This document shows positions 26,925 through 35,408 of a stretch of 64,000 nt of DNA, one piece after another. Source of the stretch: Streptomyces cynarae. Lineage in GTDB: Bacteria > Actinomycetota > Actinomycetes > Streptomycetales > Streptomycetaceae. The stretch covers positions 1 through 64,000 of the forward strand of contig NZ_CP106794.1 of the NCBI RefSeq assembly GCF_025642135.1, written 5' to 3'. The notes under the pieces were generated by a model. It saw only the letters and a list, made by a program, of their open reading frames with translations, had not been told where the DNA came from and did no database searches. The translations under genes were made by a program, and so were the position numbers. The stretch's first letter is position 1. Each line of letters starts with the position of its first letter.

Positions 26925-27758
26925 TCAGCTGATCTTGGTGGACACTGCCCCCATGGAGATCAGCCTCAGGTGATCCAGGTCCGCGATCTCGTAGTACCGG
27001 TTTTTCCTCTTCCCAGGGGTCGATGACCTGAGAGCCCCCTCTTGCCGCAGGGTGGCAAGAGCCTTCTCCACCGTTGCCCGGCCTAGTCCGAGGCAATCAG
27101 CGATATCAGTCTGGCTCGGTCCTTCGATCGCCAGCTTCCGTTGGGGGGTGACAACGCGCCTCCCGTCCTCGGCCTTAACGACCACGGGCCTGGGGGTGGC
27201 CAGGTAGTCGAGAAGTGCGGCGACGCGTAGAAGGGGAGCATCGGTGCTGGCCCCGTACACGGCCTCCATGACCTGTTGCTGCTCGAAGGTCATTCGGAGC
27301 AGGGCCATTCCCAGAGTGGGCTCCCGAGCGAGCACGTCGTGGAGCACCCCCCCAGGAACGGATAGAGCGGTGAACGCGCCGCGGGTCACGAGCTGGGGGT
27401 TCTCAAGAACTCCGGTGCCCTCCCGCCACACATGGCTGGTTCCGAAGAAGGCTCGCCCCCTCCACAAGCGAGGCGTCCCCTGGAGGGCTTGCACCACCAC
27501 GCATCCACGGAGGAGGAAGATGCACCTCATGCTCCTGCGAGACACCGCGCTGGAGAGCACGGTGTCCTTCTCCGAGGAGATGCCTTCGTGGAGTCTGCAG
27601 ACTTCGGAAAGGGCATCGAGGACCCGGGGGTGCAGGCGGTACGGATCGAAGAAGCGGCCCACGGTGCGCCGGACCCGGCTCCTCCTCGCCCCGAGGAGGT
27701 TCTCGTGGTCCGGCGGCTCGTGGTTGGTCATGCCGCTGACGATGTCGGTGGTGGACAT
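26925..27758 (-). CDS. CRP/FNR-like transcriptional regulator
   Basis: The protein has 277 residues. Residues 60-170 have the spacing of a cyclic-nucleotide-binding-type beta barrel (MRCIFLLRGCVVVQALQGTP, then FFGTSHVWREGTGVLENPQL), but I see no clear cAMP-binding RxS motif. A long helix follows (LGMALLRMTFEQQQVMEAVY). A C-terminal winged helix reads PSQTDIADCLGLGRATVEKA, then LATLRQEGALRSS. It is probably a repressor or activator in the Crp superfamily with an unknown ligand. It starts three bases after the stop of the small membrane protein gene upstream, so the two are co-transcribed. Confidence 0.65.
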   Translation of the reverse strand: MSTTDIVSGMTNHEPPDHENLLGARRSRVRRTVGRFFDPYRLHPRVLDALSEVCRLHEGISSEKDTVLSSAVSRRSMRCIFLLRGCVVVQALQGTPRLWRGRAFFGTSHVWREGTGVLENPQLVTRGAFTALSVPGGVLHDVLAREPTLGMALLRMTFEQQQVMEAVYGASTDAPLLRVAALLDYLATPRPVVVKAEDGRRVVTPQRKLAIEGPSQTDIADCLGLGRATVEKALATLRQEGALRSSTPGKRKNRYYEIADLDHLRLISMGAVSTKIS

Positions 27759-27761
27759 GGC

Positions 27762-28061
27762 CTACTTCCCCGCGCTGGACTCAGTCGATCCGTTGGCCAG
27801 GGCCGGCGGTGAGGTCACCGGCAGCGAGGGTGTACCTTCAGGGCCGTTCGGTGATCCCGGGGCGACAGTCGAGGTGTTCGGGGAGACCGGTTGCTCGACG
27901 ATGGCTCGGACGACGGGGGTGAGAGCTCCCACCAGGGCAGCCAGGGCGCCAATCACAGCAGCGACCCGAACGGGCTTGCTCTTCAGGTGGTAGATGGCGT
28001 AGCACGCGGCAGCGAGCACGATCATGAAGATCAGCACTACCGCGATGTTCTCCTCGAACAT
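27762..28061 (-). CDS. Small membrane protein co-transcribed with the CRP-like regulator
   Basis: The protein has 99 residues. Two hydrophobic helices at about 7-24 (AVVLIFMIVLAAACYAIYHL) and 31-54 (VRVAAVIGALAALVGALTPV) are followed by a 45-residue Pro/Ser/Thr-rich tail (SPNTSTVAPGSPNGPEGTPS) that would be flexible and extracytoplasmic or cytosolic. Its stop is three bases from the start of the regulator. No family is known. A membrane partner that signals to or sequesters the regulator is a guess from gene order. Confidence 0.55.
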   Translation of the reverse strand: MFEENIAVVLIFMIVLAAACYAIYHLKSKPVRVAAVIGALAALVGALTPVVRAIVEQPVSPNTSTVAPGSPNGPEGTPSLPVTSPPALANGSTESSAGK

Positions 28062-28721
28062 CGACTTCCCCTAAGGGGTGAAGGCGGTAGGGCTTCGGCT
28101 CCTGCCGAAGCCCTCCGCAACTGGAAACGGGTCGTTCGCTGTGCTCCGCCGATAACCTGGAGGGGCTTGGTGAGGGCCCCTCTACCGGCTTAACGGCAAA
28201 TCCTACCGGTAACGATGTGGACCACTCAAACTTCCCTTGAACCACAGACATTTCACTGTCCATCACAAAGGGAGGGCCGCAACGACCAGCCCCTTGGAGC
28301 CCCAAGTGGAAGTAATGACTCCCTAGGTGACGACGTCTGAATTTCCACGCCGCAACGCGCTGTCGAGATGGGCCGTGAGCAGGGCGGATACGCAAGAAGC
28401 CCCGTCCTCCCGGACGGGGCCCTCACTGCTCGGTGTCCCTGGGGAACCACCCCCTGGATCATCCCGAGATTGCTGATCTTGACCCGTTTCCAAAGTCGAG
28501 CCAGCTCGTGCAGTAGATACTGCCCTTGCGATAGCCCACAGAATCCCTACAGTGATGGATTCTACCTCGCAGTCCCATCCATTTCCCTCCGTGGAGGGAT
28601 TTCGGTGCCACTAAAGCCGCTTAATCGCAGGGGATTTGATGAATCTACCCTCTCCAGAGGGGTTCTTGGTAAGCGGCCTTTCCCGTCGATGTAGGGGTTC
28701 TCCGAGCCTCATCCCAGGAGT
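28062..28721. other. Intergenic region, lower GC
   Basis: About 660 bases without a supported gene, presumably holding the promoter of the leftward two-gene unit. The base composition is lower in GC than the neighbours, and it contains several short hairpins, including 28399-28420. Open frames here have no ribosome site or protein-like composition. Confidence 0.35.
28399..28420. terminator. 9-bp GCCCCGTCC hairpin
   Basis: GCCCCGTCC, a TCCC loop and GGACGGGGC form a 9-bp stem in the gene-free stretch. It looks like a Streptomyces terminator, but the gene it serves is unclear. Confidence 0.45.
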
Positions 28722-29524
28722 GTGACCACTTGGTCACAGTTCCGGCTGGTGACCAACGCTGTCGTGTGGGCTACCCGGGGGCGGCGCCGCGCTTGCGGCG
28801 TCCTTGGTGGCCCCGGGCTTCTCTGCGAGCCTTCGGTGCCGTCCGACGAGGGGCACACCCGCGCCCCCCGACCTTGCCCGCCTTTGCTCGGCAGGGCCCG
28901 GGCGGAAGAACACGGCGGGCATGCATGCTTCCTCCGGTTCGGTGTGGCGGTCCAGGAGGAAGCCCCGCTCACCAATGTCGAGGTGGCCGAGTTCGGTGTG
29001 CTTATCGAGATCGAGAGCGACACGGTCGCAGTGTCCTCCACCGACCGCTACCGCTTCCTGGAGCTGGAGAAGGTCATCGAGTTCATCCGGCGCTGCCTGG
29101 TGGAGTGCATCGCGACCCCAAGTTCGCCGACGAGCATGACAAGAAGCTGAACGCCATGAACGTGTACGACGACATGGAGCCCATGGAGTCCGCCTGACCT
29201 GCCGCCCTTCGGAAGTTCACGCGCTCGGTGAAGGCCATCGACGCCCTCACCGACAAGGGGCAGGCGGAGAGTCCCGCACTTCCCACCTGGTGCACACAGA
29301 TCTGGTGGTCACCCCCACCGTGGGCAGATCAAGGCAGCTCGGGTACGTGCGCAGCGGGGTCATCGACGTGTTCCTCGCCTACGCCAGGAGCATGCAGAGC
29401 AACCAACGCCCCTACCCAGAGAAACCTGACGGCCGGCCCGACGGTCCAGACGAAGCACGTGCCGCACGTGCCTTTACGACCGGGGCGCGGGGCACGAACG
29501 TCCCGTTGTCAGTGGCGAGGCTTA
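28722..29524 (+). pseudogene. Decayed hypothetical gene(s) cut by an IS
   Basis: Protein-like sequence appears in successive frames. One reads VEVAEFGVLIEIESDTVAVS, then YRFLELEKVIEFIRRCLVEC (to about 29110). The next reads DPKFADEHDKKLNAMNVYDD and ends MEPMESA at 29197. A third, from about 29275, reads HLVHTDLVVTPTVGRSRQLG and VIDVFLAYARSMQSNQRPYP and runs straight into the IS end at 29525. I read this as one or two genes that have lost frame and were then interrupted. No family is recognised. Confidence 0.35.
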
Positions 29525-29566
29525 GACGTCATCTCAATTGGTGGCATCGGTAGGCTGTGGGTCGTG

Positions 29567-30371
29567 GTGAGGATTGTTGAGCGGCTGGTGCCGGACGAAT
29601 TGTGGGAGTTGTTCCAGCGGGTGGTGCCTGACGCCCCTTCGCGGCCTCAGGGCGGTGGCCGCCGCCGGCATGGCGACCGTGAAGTGCTGGCCGCGATCGT
29701 GTTCGTGGCCACGTCGGGCTGCACGTGGCAGCAGTTGCCCGCTGCGTCGTTCGGTCCGTCGGGGGCGACGGCTCACCGCCGTTTTGCCGAGTGGACGCAG
29801 GCCAGGGTGTGGGCCAAGCTCCACCGCCTGGTCCTCGACGAGCTCGGCTCCCGCGGCGAGTTGGACTGGTCCCGCTGCGCGATCGACTCGGTGAACATGC
29901 GGGCCCTGAAAAGGGGACCTGACAGGCCCGAATCCTGTTGATCGGGGCAAGTACGGATCGAAGATCCATTTGATCACCGAGCGGACGGGTCTGCCCCTGT
30001 CCGTCGGAATCTCCGGGGCGAACCTGCACGACAGCCAGGCACTGATTCCCCTGGTGAAGGGCATACCACCGATCCGCTCCCGCCGCGGGCGGCGGCGACG
30101 CAGGCCGGACAAGCTCCACGCAGACAAGGGCTACGACTATCCTCACCTGCGGCGATGGTTACGAGAGCGCGGCATCAAGCACCGCATCGCCCGCAAGGGG
30201 ATCGAGACCTCGCAGCGACTCGGCCGCCACCGCTGGACCATCGAGCGCACCATGTCCTGGCTCGCCGGCTGCCGCCGCCTCCACCGCCGCTATGAGCGTA
30301 AGGCCGAGCACTTCCTCGCCTTCACGAGCATCGCCTGCACCCTCATCTGTTATCGGCGGCTTGTCTGCTGA
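29567..30371 (+). pseudogene. IS5-family transposase, frames not joined by the usual -1 shift
   Basis: The first frame (VRIVERLVPDELWELFQRVV, DUF4096-type N-terminus, TSGCTWQQLPA) ends at 29941. The catalytic half (GKYGSKIHLITERTGLPLSV, then SGANLHDSQALIPLVKGIPP, then RWTIERTMSWLAGCRRLHRR with the final Glu) runs to 30371. In the neighbouring copy the halves are joined by a -1 slip in a GCAAAAGGGG context. Here the first frame already reads KRGP past that site and a further one-base change near 29912-29920 puts the second half out of phase. The enzyme is probably inactive as written. Confidence 0.75.
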
Positions 30372-30717
30372 TGTGGGCCTGCAGCAGTTTCACGGCCAGG
30401 TCGTGGCCGTGGTGATTGGCCATGTCCATGGGGGTGCGGCCGTCTGGGTCTGCGAGCTCCGGATCAGCCCCGAAGGCAAGCAGCACGGCCGTGGTGTGCA
30501 CAGTCAACGGCTGCCCGCTCTGCAGAGAGCCATCACCCTCGACATCGATCGCGTGCGTCAGCAGCGTCATGTTGCTGAAGACCTCATCGGGATCGGAACC
30601 AGCGGCCAGCAACCGGGCCAAGGCCTCAGCATCCTCCTGCTCGACCGCGTGATGCGCGGGTGTCCAGTGGTCGCTCACGACGACATTCAACCGTCCCCAC
30701 GGCACGCCTGCCAGCAA
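30343..30717 (-). CDS. Ankyrin-repeat protein inside an IS
   Basis: The protein has 124 residues with about three ankyrin repeats: DHWTPAHHAVEQEDAEALAR LLAAG, then the TLLTHAIDVEG...VLLAFGA unit, then DGRTPMDMANHHGHDLAVKL LQA. It is complete, with an ATG at 30717 and a stop that overlaps the end of the transposase frame by 29 bases. It lies wholly between the IS ends, so it moves with them. Function unknown; ankyrin repeats usually mediate protein contacts. Confidence 0.7.
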   Translation of the reverse strand: MLAGVPWGRLNVVVSDHWTPAHHAVEQEDAEALARLLAAGSDPDEVFSNMTLLTHAIDVEGDGSLQSGQPLTVHTTAVLLAFGADPELADPDGRTPMDMANHHGHDLAVKLLQAHISRQAADNR

Positions 30718-30756
30718 CTATCTACGCCATCAGCCACCAATTGAGATGACGTCTTA

Positions 30757-31614
30757 GACGTCGTTTCAGTTGGTGAGTCGGCGGTAGCTGATGAGGGCTG
30801 CGGCGATGCCGACGAAGGCGAGGAAGTGTTCGGCCTTGCGCTCGTAGCGGCGGTGCAGGCGTCGGCAGCCGGCGAGCCAGGACACCGTCCTTTCGACGAC
30901 CCAGCGGTGCCGACCCAGCCGCTGTGAGGACTCGATGCCTTTGCGGGCGATGCGGTGGCGGATGCCGCGCTTGCGGAGCCGTCGGCGCAGGTGGTCGTAG
31001 TCGTAGCCCTTGTCGGCGTGGAGCTTGGCCGGTCGCCGGCGGCGTGGTCCGCGCCGGGAGCGGATCGGTGGGATTCCCCGGACCAGCGGTTTCAGGCCGA
31101 GGCTGTCGTGCATGTTGGCGCCGGAGATGCCCAGCGACAGAGGCAGACCGTTCCGGTCCGTGATCAGGTGGATCTTCGATCCGTTCTTGCCGCGGTCGGT
31201 CGGATTCGGTCCGGTCAGTGGCCCCCTTTTGCGGCCCTGAGACTGACGGAGTCGATGGCGCACCGCGACCAGTCCAGATCGCCTCTGGCGCCGAGCTCGT
31301 CCAGGAGAACACGGTGCAGCCGGGCCCAGACCCGGTCCTGGCTCCACTGGGCGAAGCGTCGGTAGACCGTCGGCCAGGCCGGCCCGAACACCGGGGGCAA
31401 CTGCCGCCAGGTGCACCCCGAGGTGGCCACGAAGATGATCGCCGCCAGGCATTCACGGTCACCCGCCCGCCGTCGGCCGCCGCCCTGCGGACGTATGACC
31501 TCCGTCGGCGGAACCACCCGCCGGAACAGCGTCCATAACTCATCCGGCACCAACCGCTCAATCAGATCCGTCATGCACGGCTCAACGAACGATCACGCCA
31601 AAGGAAACGACGTC
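30757..31614 (-). mobile_element. IS5-family element, abutting the previous one
   Basis: An 858-bp element whose ends share GACGTCGTTTC followed by partly matching bases (30757 onward and ending 31614). It starts directly at the TTA that forms the right target duplication of the previous element. Its outer flank is TAA rather than TTA, so it has no matching duplication. The transposase (orfA/orfB) is on the minus strand. Confidence 0.75.
30766..31574 (-). CDS. IS5-family transposase (orfA-orfB by -1 frameshift)
   Basis: OrfA runs from the ATG at 31574 (MTDLIERLVPDELWTLFRRV) to a stop at 31215. OrfB, in the -1 frame, continues RGPLTGPNPTDRGKNGSKIH, then LITDRNGLPLSLGISGANMH, and RHRWVVERTVSWLAGCRRLH (final catalytic Glu) to 30766. 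They overlap at GCAAAAGGGGGCC near 31228, an A4-G slippery sequence typical of programmed -1 frameshifting in IS elements. Joined, it gives a DDE transposase of about 270 residues of the DUF4096/IS427 kind. It appears intact. Confidence 0.85.
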
Positions 31615-31777
31615 TAAGTCCGGCGCCGAACCGACGGTCCGTCATGTCCCGTTTCATCGCGTCGGGTAAGGAGAGGTCATCCGACGCGACCACCCCGTGG
31701 GGCCGGTTGTCCGCGACCCGCAGGCCCCGGGGCGCGTCGGCGTGGCCATCCGCCGACGGGCCCCGATGCGGCGGGGC

Positions 31778-31978
31778 TCACCCCTGCGGCGGGGTGCCGG
31801 GCAGCAAGTAGGTCAGCACCCCCATGCCGAGGGCGGCTATGCCGAGGAAGGCGGCGCCGCCGGTGCCCACGGCCGAGCGCACCGTGGCGCCGAGGGCGAA
31901 GACGACGATCCCGCTCACCATGGCGCTCACCGTGGCCATCAGCAGCACGACGGTGACGCCCATGATCTTGATGCTCAA
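31778..31978 (-). CDS. Small two-helix membrane protein
   Basis: The protein has 66 residues from a TTG at 31978 with GGAAGG nearby (an ATG five codons later is possible). It is nearly all membrane: MGVTVVLLMATVSAMVSGIV and, after a short Arg loop, TGGAAFLGIAALGMGVLTYL. No family is recognised. It is one of three small membrane genes downstream of a sigma-like gene on this strand. Confidence 0.5.
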   Translation of the reverse strand: MSIKIMGVTVVLLMATVSAMVSGIVVFALGATVRSAVGTGGAAFLGIAALGMGVLTYLLPGTPPQG

Positions 31979-32295
31979 GGAGTTCCCTTCCGGATCGGAA
32001 GGGGTGGCCGATGTCCGATGCCCTCGCGGCAGCCGAGCCCGACCACCCCTGACGACGTACGAACAGGTGTGATCAACACGAGCGCGGCCGACTCACACTC
32101 GAAGGGCGCTGGCTGCCTGCTGTCGTCGCTCCGTACGGACCTGTACGGCTGCCCTCTGACCCACAGGAAAAGCTCCTGGCGCAATCCCCTTGACGTCGGC
32201 GGGGAATCCACCATGGAGTATACGTCCCGGAACTGACACCCGGCGGTTTCCCCGAGGTCCCCGGTGGCGACAGGGATCCGCCGCCGGGCACGACC

Positions 32296-32332
32296 CAGGG
32301 GCCGCATGCCGCCCTACGGCATGCGGCCCCTG
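32296..32332. terminator. 16-bp perfect hairpin
   Basis: A perfect 16-bp stem (CAGGGGCCGCATGCCG and its complement) with a 5-base loop, 18 bases after the stop of the leftward gene at 32351. A strong terminator. Confidence 0.8.
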
Positions 32333-32350
32333 GTACCTGGTCCGTCGGCG

Positions 32351-32698
32351 CTATCGGCGCCGGACGGCGGCCGTGCCCCAGGCCGCCCCGGCGACGGTGA
32401 ACAGCGTGAGCGCGGCGGCGAGGTTGCCCATCACGAGGAACACCAGGGCGATGCCGAAGGCGACAACGCCGGCGAGGGTGATGGTGTAGCCCAGCACGCG
32501 CAACGCGGTGCCGGTGATGGTCTCGGTGATCTCACGGCGGCGCTGGTGGCGGCGCCGGCGGGTGATCTGCCGGACGCGGCCGCGGGCGGCCTTCGTCTCG
32601 TCCTTCTTCTTCGCGAACTCGCCCTTGGCGGCGTCGAGGATCGCGTCCAGGTCGTCCTCGAAGGTCTCGACCTTGGGGCTGGGCGTGGCGGAGGCCAT
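32351..32698 (-). CDS. Small membrane protein with charged N-terminal region
   Basis: The protein has 115 residues from the ATG at 32698, preceded by CAGGAGCTCCCC. An acidic then strongly basic N-terminal half (VETFEDDLDAILDAAKGEFA, then RVRQITRRRRHQRRREITET) precedes two helices near 67-85 (LRVLGYTITLAGVVAFGIAL) and 89-108 (MGNLAAALTLFTVAGAAWGT). The layout, a cytosolic polar head followed by a membrane hairpin, would fit an anti-sigma or other membrane-tethered regulator. That is inference from position near the sigma-like gene only. Confidence 0.55.
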   Translation of the reverse strand: MASATPSPKVETFEDDLDAILDAAKGEFAKKKDETKAARGRVRQITRRRRHQRRREITETITGTALRVLGYTITLAGVVAFGIALVFLVMGNLAAALTLFTVAGAAWGTAAVRRR

Positions 32699-32872
32699 GG
32701 GGAGCTCCTGGTGTTCGGGGGTGCCTGCGCCAGATACGACGAGGGCCGGGACCCGACTGTGAAAGGCCAGGTCCCGGCCCCCATTCCCCCTACGCCATCT
32801 CGTTCGCGGGACAGTTAGCTGCTGTGGGTCTATCTCCTCCTGGTGGTCGTCGTGAGGCTGGCCGGGTGGCCG

Positions 32873-33085
32873 TTACGCCCTCTTGGGGCTGGAGACCTTC
32901 AGTATTCGGGGGGCCCGACGGACACCTGCTCCTGCGAGGTCGTCACCGTCGACGGCGGTCACGCTCGGGTCGTCCCAGATCGGCGCGGGCGTCCGTGCGT
33001 CCTCTATGCGACGGAGAAGGCCTGCGTATGCGCCTATCAGGATGGCGAAGAGTGCGCGAATGGGATCGAGCAGTTGCTGGGACAC
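32873..33085 (-). CDS. Small hypothetical protein with one hydrophobic segment
   Basis: About 70 residues from a GTG at 33085, chosen because AGAGGAGA lies just upstream; the open frame extends to 33109. The N-terminus QQLLDPIRALFAILIGAYAG is a likely membrane-associated helix, followed by a polar Pro/Asp-rich part (EDARTPAPIWDDPSVTAVDG). It lies between the sigma-like gene and the 32.4 kb membrane gene on the same strand. No family is recognised. Confidence 0.4.
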   Translation of the reverse strand: MSQQLLDPIRALFAILIGAYAGLLRRIEDARTPAPIWDDPSVTAVDGDDLAGAGVRRAPRILKVSSPKRA

Positions 33086-33270
33086 TATGTGTTCTCCTCT
33101 GCTGGTCACTGGACGTTGGTCATGGGCCTTGTGCCGTGGGATGGTTTGCCGACCACCCAGCGGGGCCTCATGCCAGGGGCATCGCTCGATGTCCCCTCTC
33201 GGGTCGACGGTTCGTCCGAGCGGCTCGGACCGGGACGGACCAGCCGTCGACCCTGGGGGGGATACCTGCT

Positions 33271-33900
33271 CTACCGCTGTTCGTGCAGAAGATCGCGCAG
33301 ACGTTGCTTCACCTCCTCCTTGTCGAGGGCCTTCTGGGCCGCTGAGAGCTCCTTGCGGGCGAGCGCGTGGCTGATGCCCAGCAGCTCGCCGATCTCCGGG
33401 GAATTGAGCTTCGTGACGTGGCGCAGCACGTAGGCCATGTGCTGGCGCTCGGTCAGGACCTCGGCCATGACCTTGCGGACGAGGAGGTAGCGCTCGCTTG
33501 CGACCACCGCATCGTCGTCGTGCACGGTCTCGGCGGGGGCGCCGTGCCGGACGAGCGCTTCGGCCTCAGCCTTGGAGCGGCGCAGTTGGTCGATGGCGCA
33601 GTTGATGCAGGTGCGCGCGATATAGCCGTCGATGTCCTTGATGGTGCGCGGGTCGTTCTTCTCGATGAACGCCGTTATTCGCACGGAGGCCTGTCCGTAG
33701 AGGTCCTCGACGAAGTGTTCCGGCGCCTTCTTCCTGATGACGCCGTACCAGTGGGCACGGCGATCGTGGAGGCGCCGCAGCACCTCGGCCTTGGCCTCGT
33801 CCCTGGTCTGCTCGCGCTTGCGGGTGATCGCTTGGCGCAGGCTGGGAATCTTGCTCCGCCTCGCCGGGAACGAGCCCGAACTCTCAACCGACTGGGTCAC
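33271..33900 (-). CDS. Sigma-70-like (ECF-type) protein
   Basis: The protein has 209 residues from a GTG at 33900 with AAGGAGAAA upstream. The region-2-like part is helical (HFVEDLYGQASVRITAFIEK, then IDGYIARTCINCAIDQLRRS). The region-4-like HTH reads LTERQHMAYVLRHVTKLNSP, then EIGELLGISHALARKELSAA. The length fits an ECF sigma factor. Small membrane-protein genes follow on the same strand. A phage or mobile-element sigma-like regulator is equally possible. Confidence 0.65.
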   Translation of the reverse strand: MTQSVESSGSFPARRSKIPSLRQAITRKREQTRDEAKAEVLRRLHDRRAHWYGVIRKKAPEHFVEDLYGQASVRITAFIEKNDPRTIKDIDGYIARTCINCAIDQLRRSKAEAEALVRHGAPAETVHDDDAVVASERYLLVRKVMAEVLTERQHMAYVLRHVTKLNSPEIGELLGISHALARKELSAAQKALDKEEVKQRLRDLLHEQR

Positions 33901-33973
33901 CGTCTGTTTCTCCTTGTCTCCCTGCGACTGCCGGCGTCACGCCTTTGTGCCCGGGCTGGTGCCCCGCCGACGC

Positions 33974-35119
33974 CTACGTCGACGTAGCAGCGACGCGAAG
34001 TGTGAATCCGCAGGTCACCTGCTGGCGGCACGTCAGGAAGGCGCAGTGCAGCCGGGGCGCTCCTCGTTTCGCCGGCCGCAGGAGTCCGCTCCGCCCGGCG
34101 GGCGAGCGGCGATCTCGCAGCTCGGTGGGGGCGGTCAGGTGGGCGCGGGCAGCGGCCCGGGTCACCGCGTCCCCGATGCCCTCGCCGGTGATCCGGCCGG
34201 TGGGGTCGCCGATCGGCTGGCCGTTGCGGCGCATCGGGTGGACGATGCGGCCGTGCCGGTCGATGCGCAGGAACAGCGGGGCGGCCGCCTGGCGGCCGTG
34301 GTCGAGCAGGCACTGGCGCCAGGCCCGGAGCGCGCGGACGGGGCAGGTGGCCGGGTTGGAGCCGTACGGCACCCCCAGCGGACCGGTGTGGTTGACCTTC
34401 GGGCGCCAGACCTCGACGGCCAGGCCCTCCTCGACCTCCTCGAGGTCGGCCCAGTCCAGCAGCCGCAGTTCGGAGCGGTGCGCGGCCAGGGCGAAGCCGA
34501 GCAGCAGGGCGGCCACATCCCGGCGGCCGATCGCCGCGGTGGTGTCGGTGGCGGCGACCATCTTGCGGGGCACGGGCGGGGTGGCGGCGGCCGCCCGGCG
34601 GGGCCGGCGGCGGGGGTCCTTGCTCTTCTTGCGCTCGGTCTCGTGGCCTTTGAGCACGCGGCGGGCGCCGGTGGTGGAGGGCTTGGGCAGTTCGGCGGCG
34701 GCGTGCGCGACGGCGATGGAGGCCAGCGCCCGGTCCATGGTGGCCGGGCTCTTGTCCTGGCCCTTCAGGTGGGTCATGTACTCGGTGAGGGTGTCGCCAG
34801 TCGCAGGCAGGGCCTGGCGGCCGGTGCTCGCGCACCAGGCGGTGAACCGGGCCCAGTCGCCAGCGTATCCGCGGCGGGTCTCGGCGGGGATGCCCTCCTC
34901 GACCGCGGCGCGGGCCTCCGCCGACAGCCCACCCGTCCGGCTCGCCGGGACGACGGCGGAGACGGCGGTCTCCACGGTGGTGGGCACGGTCTCCACCGGC
35001 GGCGGCTCCCGCGCGCGGCGAACGGATCGGGCGGCCGCCGGCCATGGCAGAGGAAGAAGCCTGCTCCCCCCCCCCCTCCCCCGCGCCCCGCGCCCCGCGC
35101 CCGCCTGACGCTGCGCCAC
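33974..35119 (-). pseudogene. Tyrosine recombinase with degraded catalytic C-terminus
   Basis: The N-terminal core-binding domain (PAETRRGYAGDWARFTAWCA, then YMTHLKGQDKSPATMDRALA) and the first catalytic Arg (LALAAHRSELRLLDWADL type, near 34480) are clear. The region that should hold HxxR and the Tyr nucleophile instead reads LRDRRSPAGRSGLLRPAKRG and ends VTCGFTLRVAATST without a candidate Tyr. The expected GHS.R.G has become SGLLRPAKRG, as after a small deletion. The start is uncertain; residues before about 35010 are low-complexity Arg/Gly/Pro. It was probably the integrase of an element, now inactive. Confidence 0.6.
35066..35080. repeat. C10-T-C4+ homopolymer tract
   Basis: Ten consecutive C, one T, then at least four more C, followed by CGCGCCCC runs. 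On the integrase strand these are G runs, prone to slippage and able to form a quadruplex. It lies at the very 5' end of the integrase frame. Confidence 0.6.
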
Positions 35120-35394
35120 CTCCCGCGGGGTCCCGCCCTTGTACGAGTAGAAGGTGATGACCGCCCCGGGCCGTCAGCCCTGCTGATCATCGTCGATCAG
35201 TCCTGCTCGCACGGGGGCGCATCCGAGCCCCCACGCGCCGTCCGTCGGCCGCCGCGCTCCCGCTCCGCGATGGAATCTCCAACATTGCCGTGACCTGCGC
35301 AAACAACATTGCCGCCCGGAATTATCGGCAATCTTGTGGGATGAATTGATGCTCCCGCCATAGAGCAGCGCGATAAAACTTTCAGTGCGAGAGT

Positions 35395-35406
35395 AGGTAT
35401 ATACCT
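35395..35406 (+). promoter_or_regulatory. 12-bp palindrome overlapping the translation initiation region
   Basis: AGGTATATACCT is a perfect palindrome ending two bases before the ATG at 35409, where a ribosome site would normally be. It could be an autoregulatory operator, and it leaves no obvious Shine-Dalgarno sequence. Confidence 0.4.
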
Positions 35407-35408
35407 CA

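Larger units (their letters stand above)
29525..30753 (+). mobile_element. IS5-family element carrying an ankyrin-repeat passenger gene
   Basis: The element is 1229 bp with perfect 21-bp terminal inverted repeats (29525-29545 and 30733-30753, starting GACGTCATCTC). It is flanked by TTA at 29522-29524 and 30754-30756, the 3-bp TNA duplication expected for this IS5 subgroup. It contains a two-domain transposase frame and, convergent with it, a small ankyrin gene. IS5-type elements of this group are usually about 0.85-0.95 kb, so the extra 0.35 kb is the passenger. Confidence 0.8.

Noticed and set aside
28368..28694. 108-residue plus-strand frame
   Set aside because: Crosses the hairpin at 28399-28420 and shows no protein-like pattern or ribosome site.
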